Part shown: piece after piece, positions 63,885 through 64,000 of the stretch
How the letters are laid out: every line of letters begins with the position of its first letter
How positions within the stretch are numbered: the first letter of the stretch is position 1
Assembly (NCBI GenBank): GCA_023935145.1
Contig: CM043699.1
Location: forward strand, 65,258,138-65,322,137
Direction of reading: 5' to 3'
Source of the DNA: Bretschneidera sinensis
Lineage: Eukaryota; Streptophyta; Magnoliopsida; Brassicales; Akaniaceae
Length of the DNA: 64,000 nucleotides
Translations under genes and position numbers: made by a program
Notes under the pieces: model-generated
The model's input: only the letters and a program-made list of their open reading frames with translations
Told to the model about the DNA's origin: nothing
Database searches by the model: none

Positions 63885-64000
63885 GAATGTAGATGGCTTA
63901 GCTGGAGATGCTTGTGCTGGCTCATTAACTCGTATGATTTTTCTATTTCTACCATAACGGCCTTCAATTGCTGATTTCCTCTAGGATTAGGCATTGTTTG

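Larger units (their letters stand above)
59676..64000 (-). mobile_element. E6: gypsy element entering the window from the right
   Basis: Minus-strand element: 3' LTR 59676-60960, polypurine tract 60961-60971, 3' noncoding region, conserved post-coding block, protease 62730-63884 and gag end beyond. No RT or integrase lies between protease and the 3' region, so it is of the gag-protease type. Left flank AGAAG (59671-59675) should be the target duplication; the right side is outside. Confidence 0.85.

Overview
The window is repeat-dense nuclear DNA of a flowering plant, probably a eudicot (AT-rich, plant-type Ty3/gypsy and Ty1/copia LTR retrotransposons, tRNA-Asp and tRNA-Met primer sites). I cannot name the species. 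Nearly everything is nested LTR retrotransposon. Only about 2.3 kb, 21149-23049 plus 56304-56749, looks like older host DNA, and it carries remains of a small gene resembling the plant GRF zinc-finger type.

Left part, 1-21148. A minus-strand gypsy gag fragment (R0, 1-387) is followed by the LTR and 3' end of a minus-strand gypsy element (R1, 388-1769). Next come copia gag (C0, 1770-2535) and a copia element on the minus strand (C1, 2766-21148). C1 has three insertions: the gag-only gypsy element E1 (2836-9624, target duplication GGACC), a solo gypsy LTR S1 (10077-11345, GGGTG/GGGTA), and a 3'-truncated gag-protease gypsy element E2 (13147-18680). E2 itself contains an inverted LTR fragment (16124-17193).

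Central part, 23050-56298. One Athila-like Ty3/gypsy element, G1, entered the host gene and duplicated GAGTT. G1 (about 9.6 kb of its own sequence, with gag, protease, RT, RNase H and integrase) later received the gag-only element E3 (31023-37474, TCACT) in its 3' region. It also received the gag-protease element E4 (38778-55938, GGTCA) in its 3' LTR. E4 in turn received a full-length minus-strand Athila-like element, E5 (42012-51599, TCACT/CCACT), between gag and protease. The interruption is therefore three levels deep, and it splits one exon over 33 kb.

Right part, 56750-64000. A chromovirus-like gypsy element T1 (long LTR 56750-59071, tRNA-Met type primer site, start of gag) is broken at 59676 by a minus-strand element E6. 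E6 shares its LTR family with S1, has an intact protease frame, and runs past the window edge.

How the parts relate. G1 and E5 are degenerate copies of autonomous elements. E1 and E3 (gag only) and E2, E4 and E6 (gag-protease, E6 with its gag partly outside the window) lack reverse transcriptase and integrase but share deletion junctions or C-termini, so they look like families mobilised in trans. LTRs, gag N-termini and 3' regions are shuffled between elements in a way that fits template switching. Most inactivating stops are C-to-T or G-to-A changes, as expected of methylated, silenced DNA. No tRNA, rRNA, CRISPR or bacterial features were seen.
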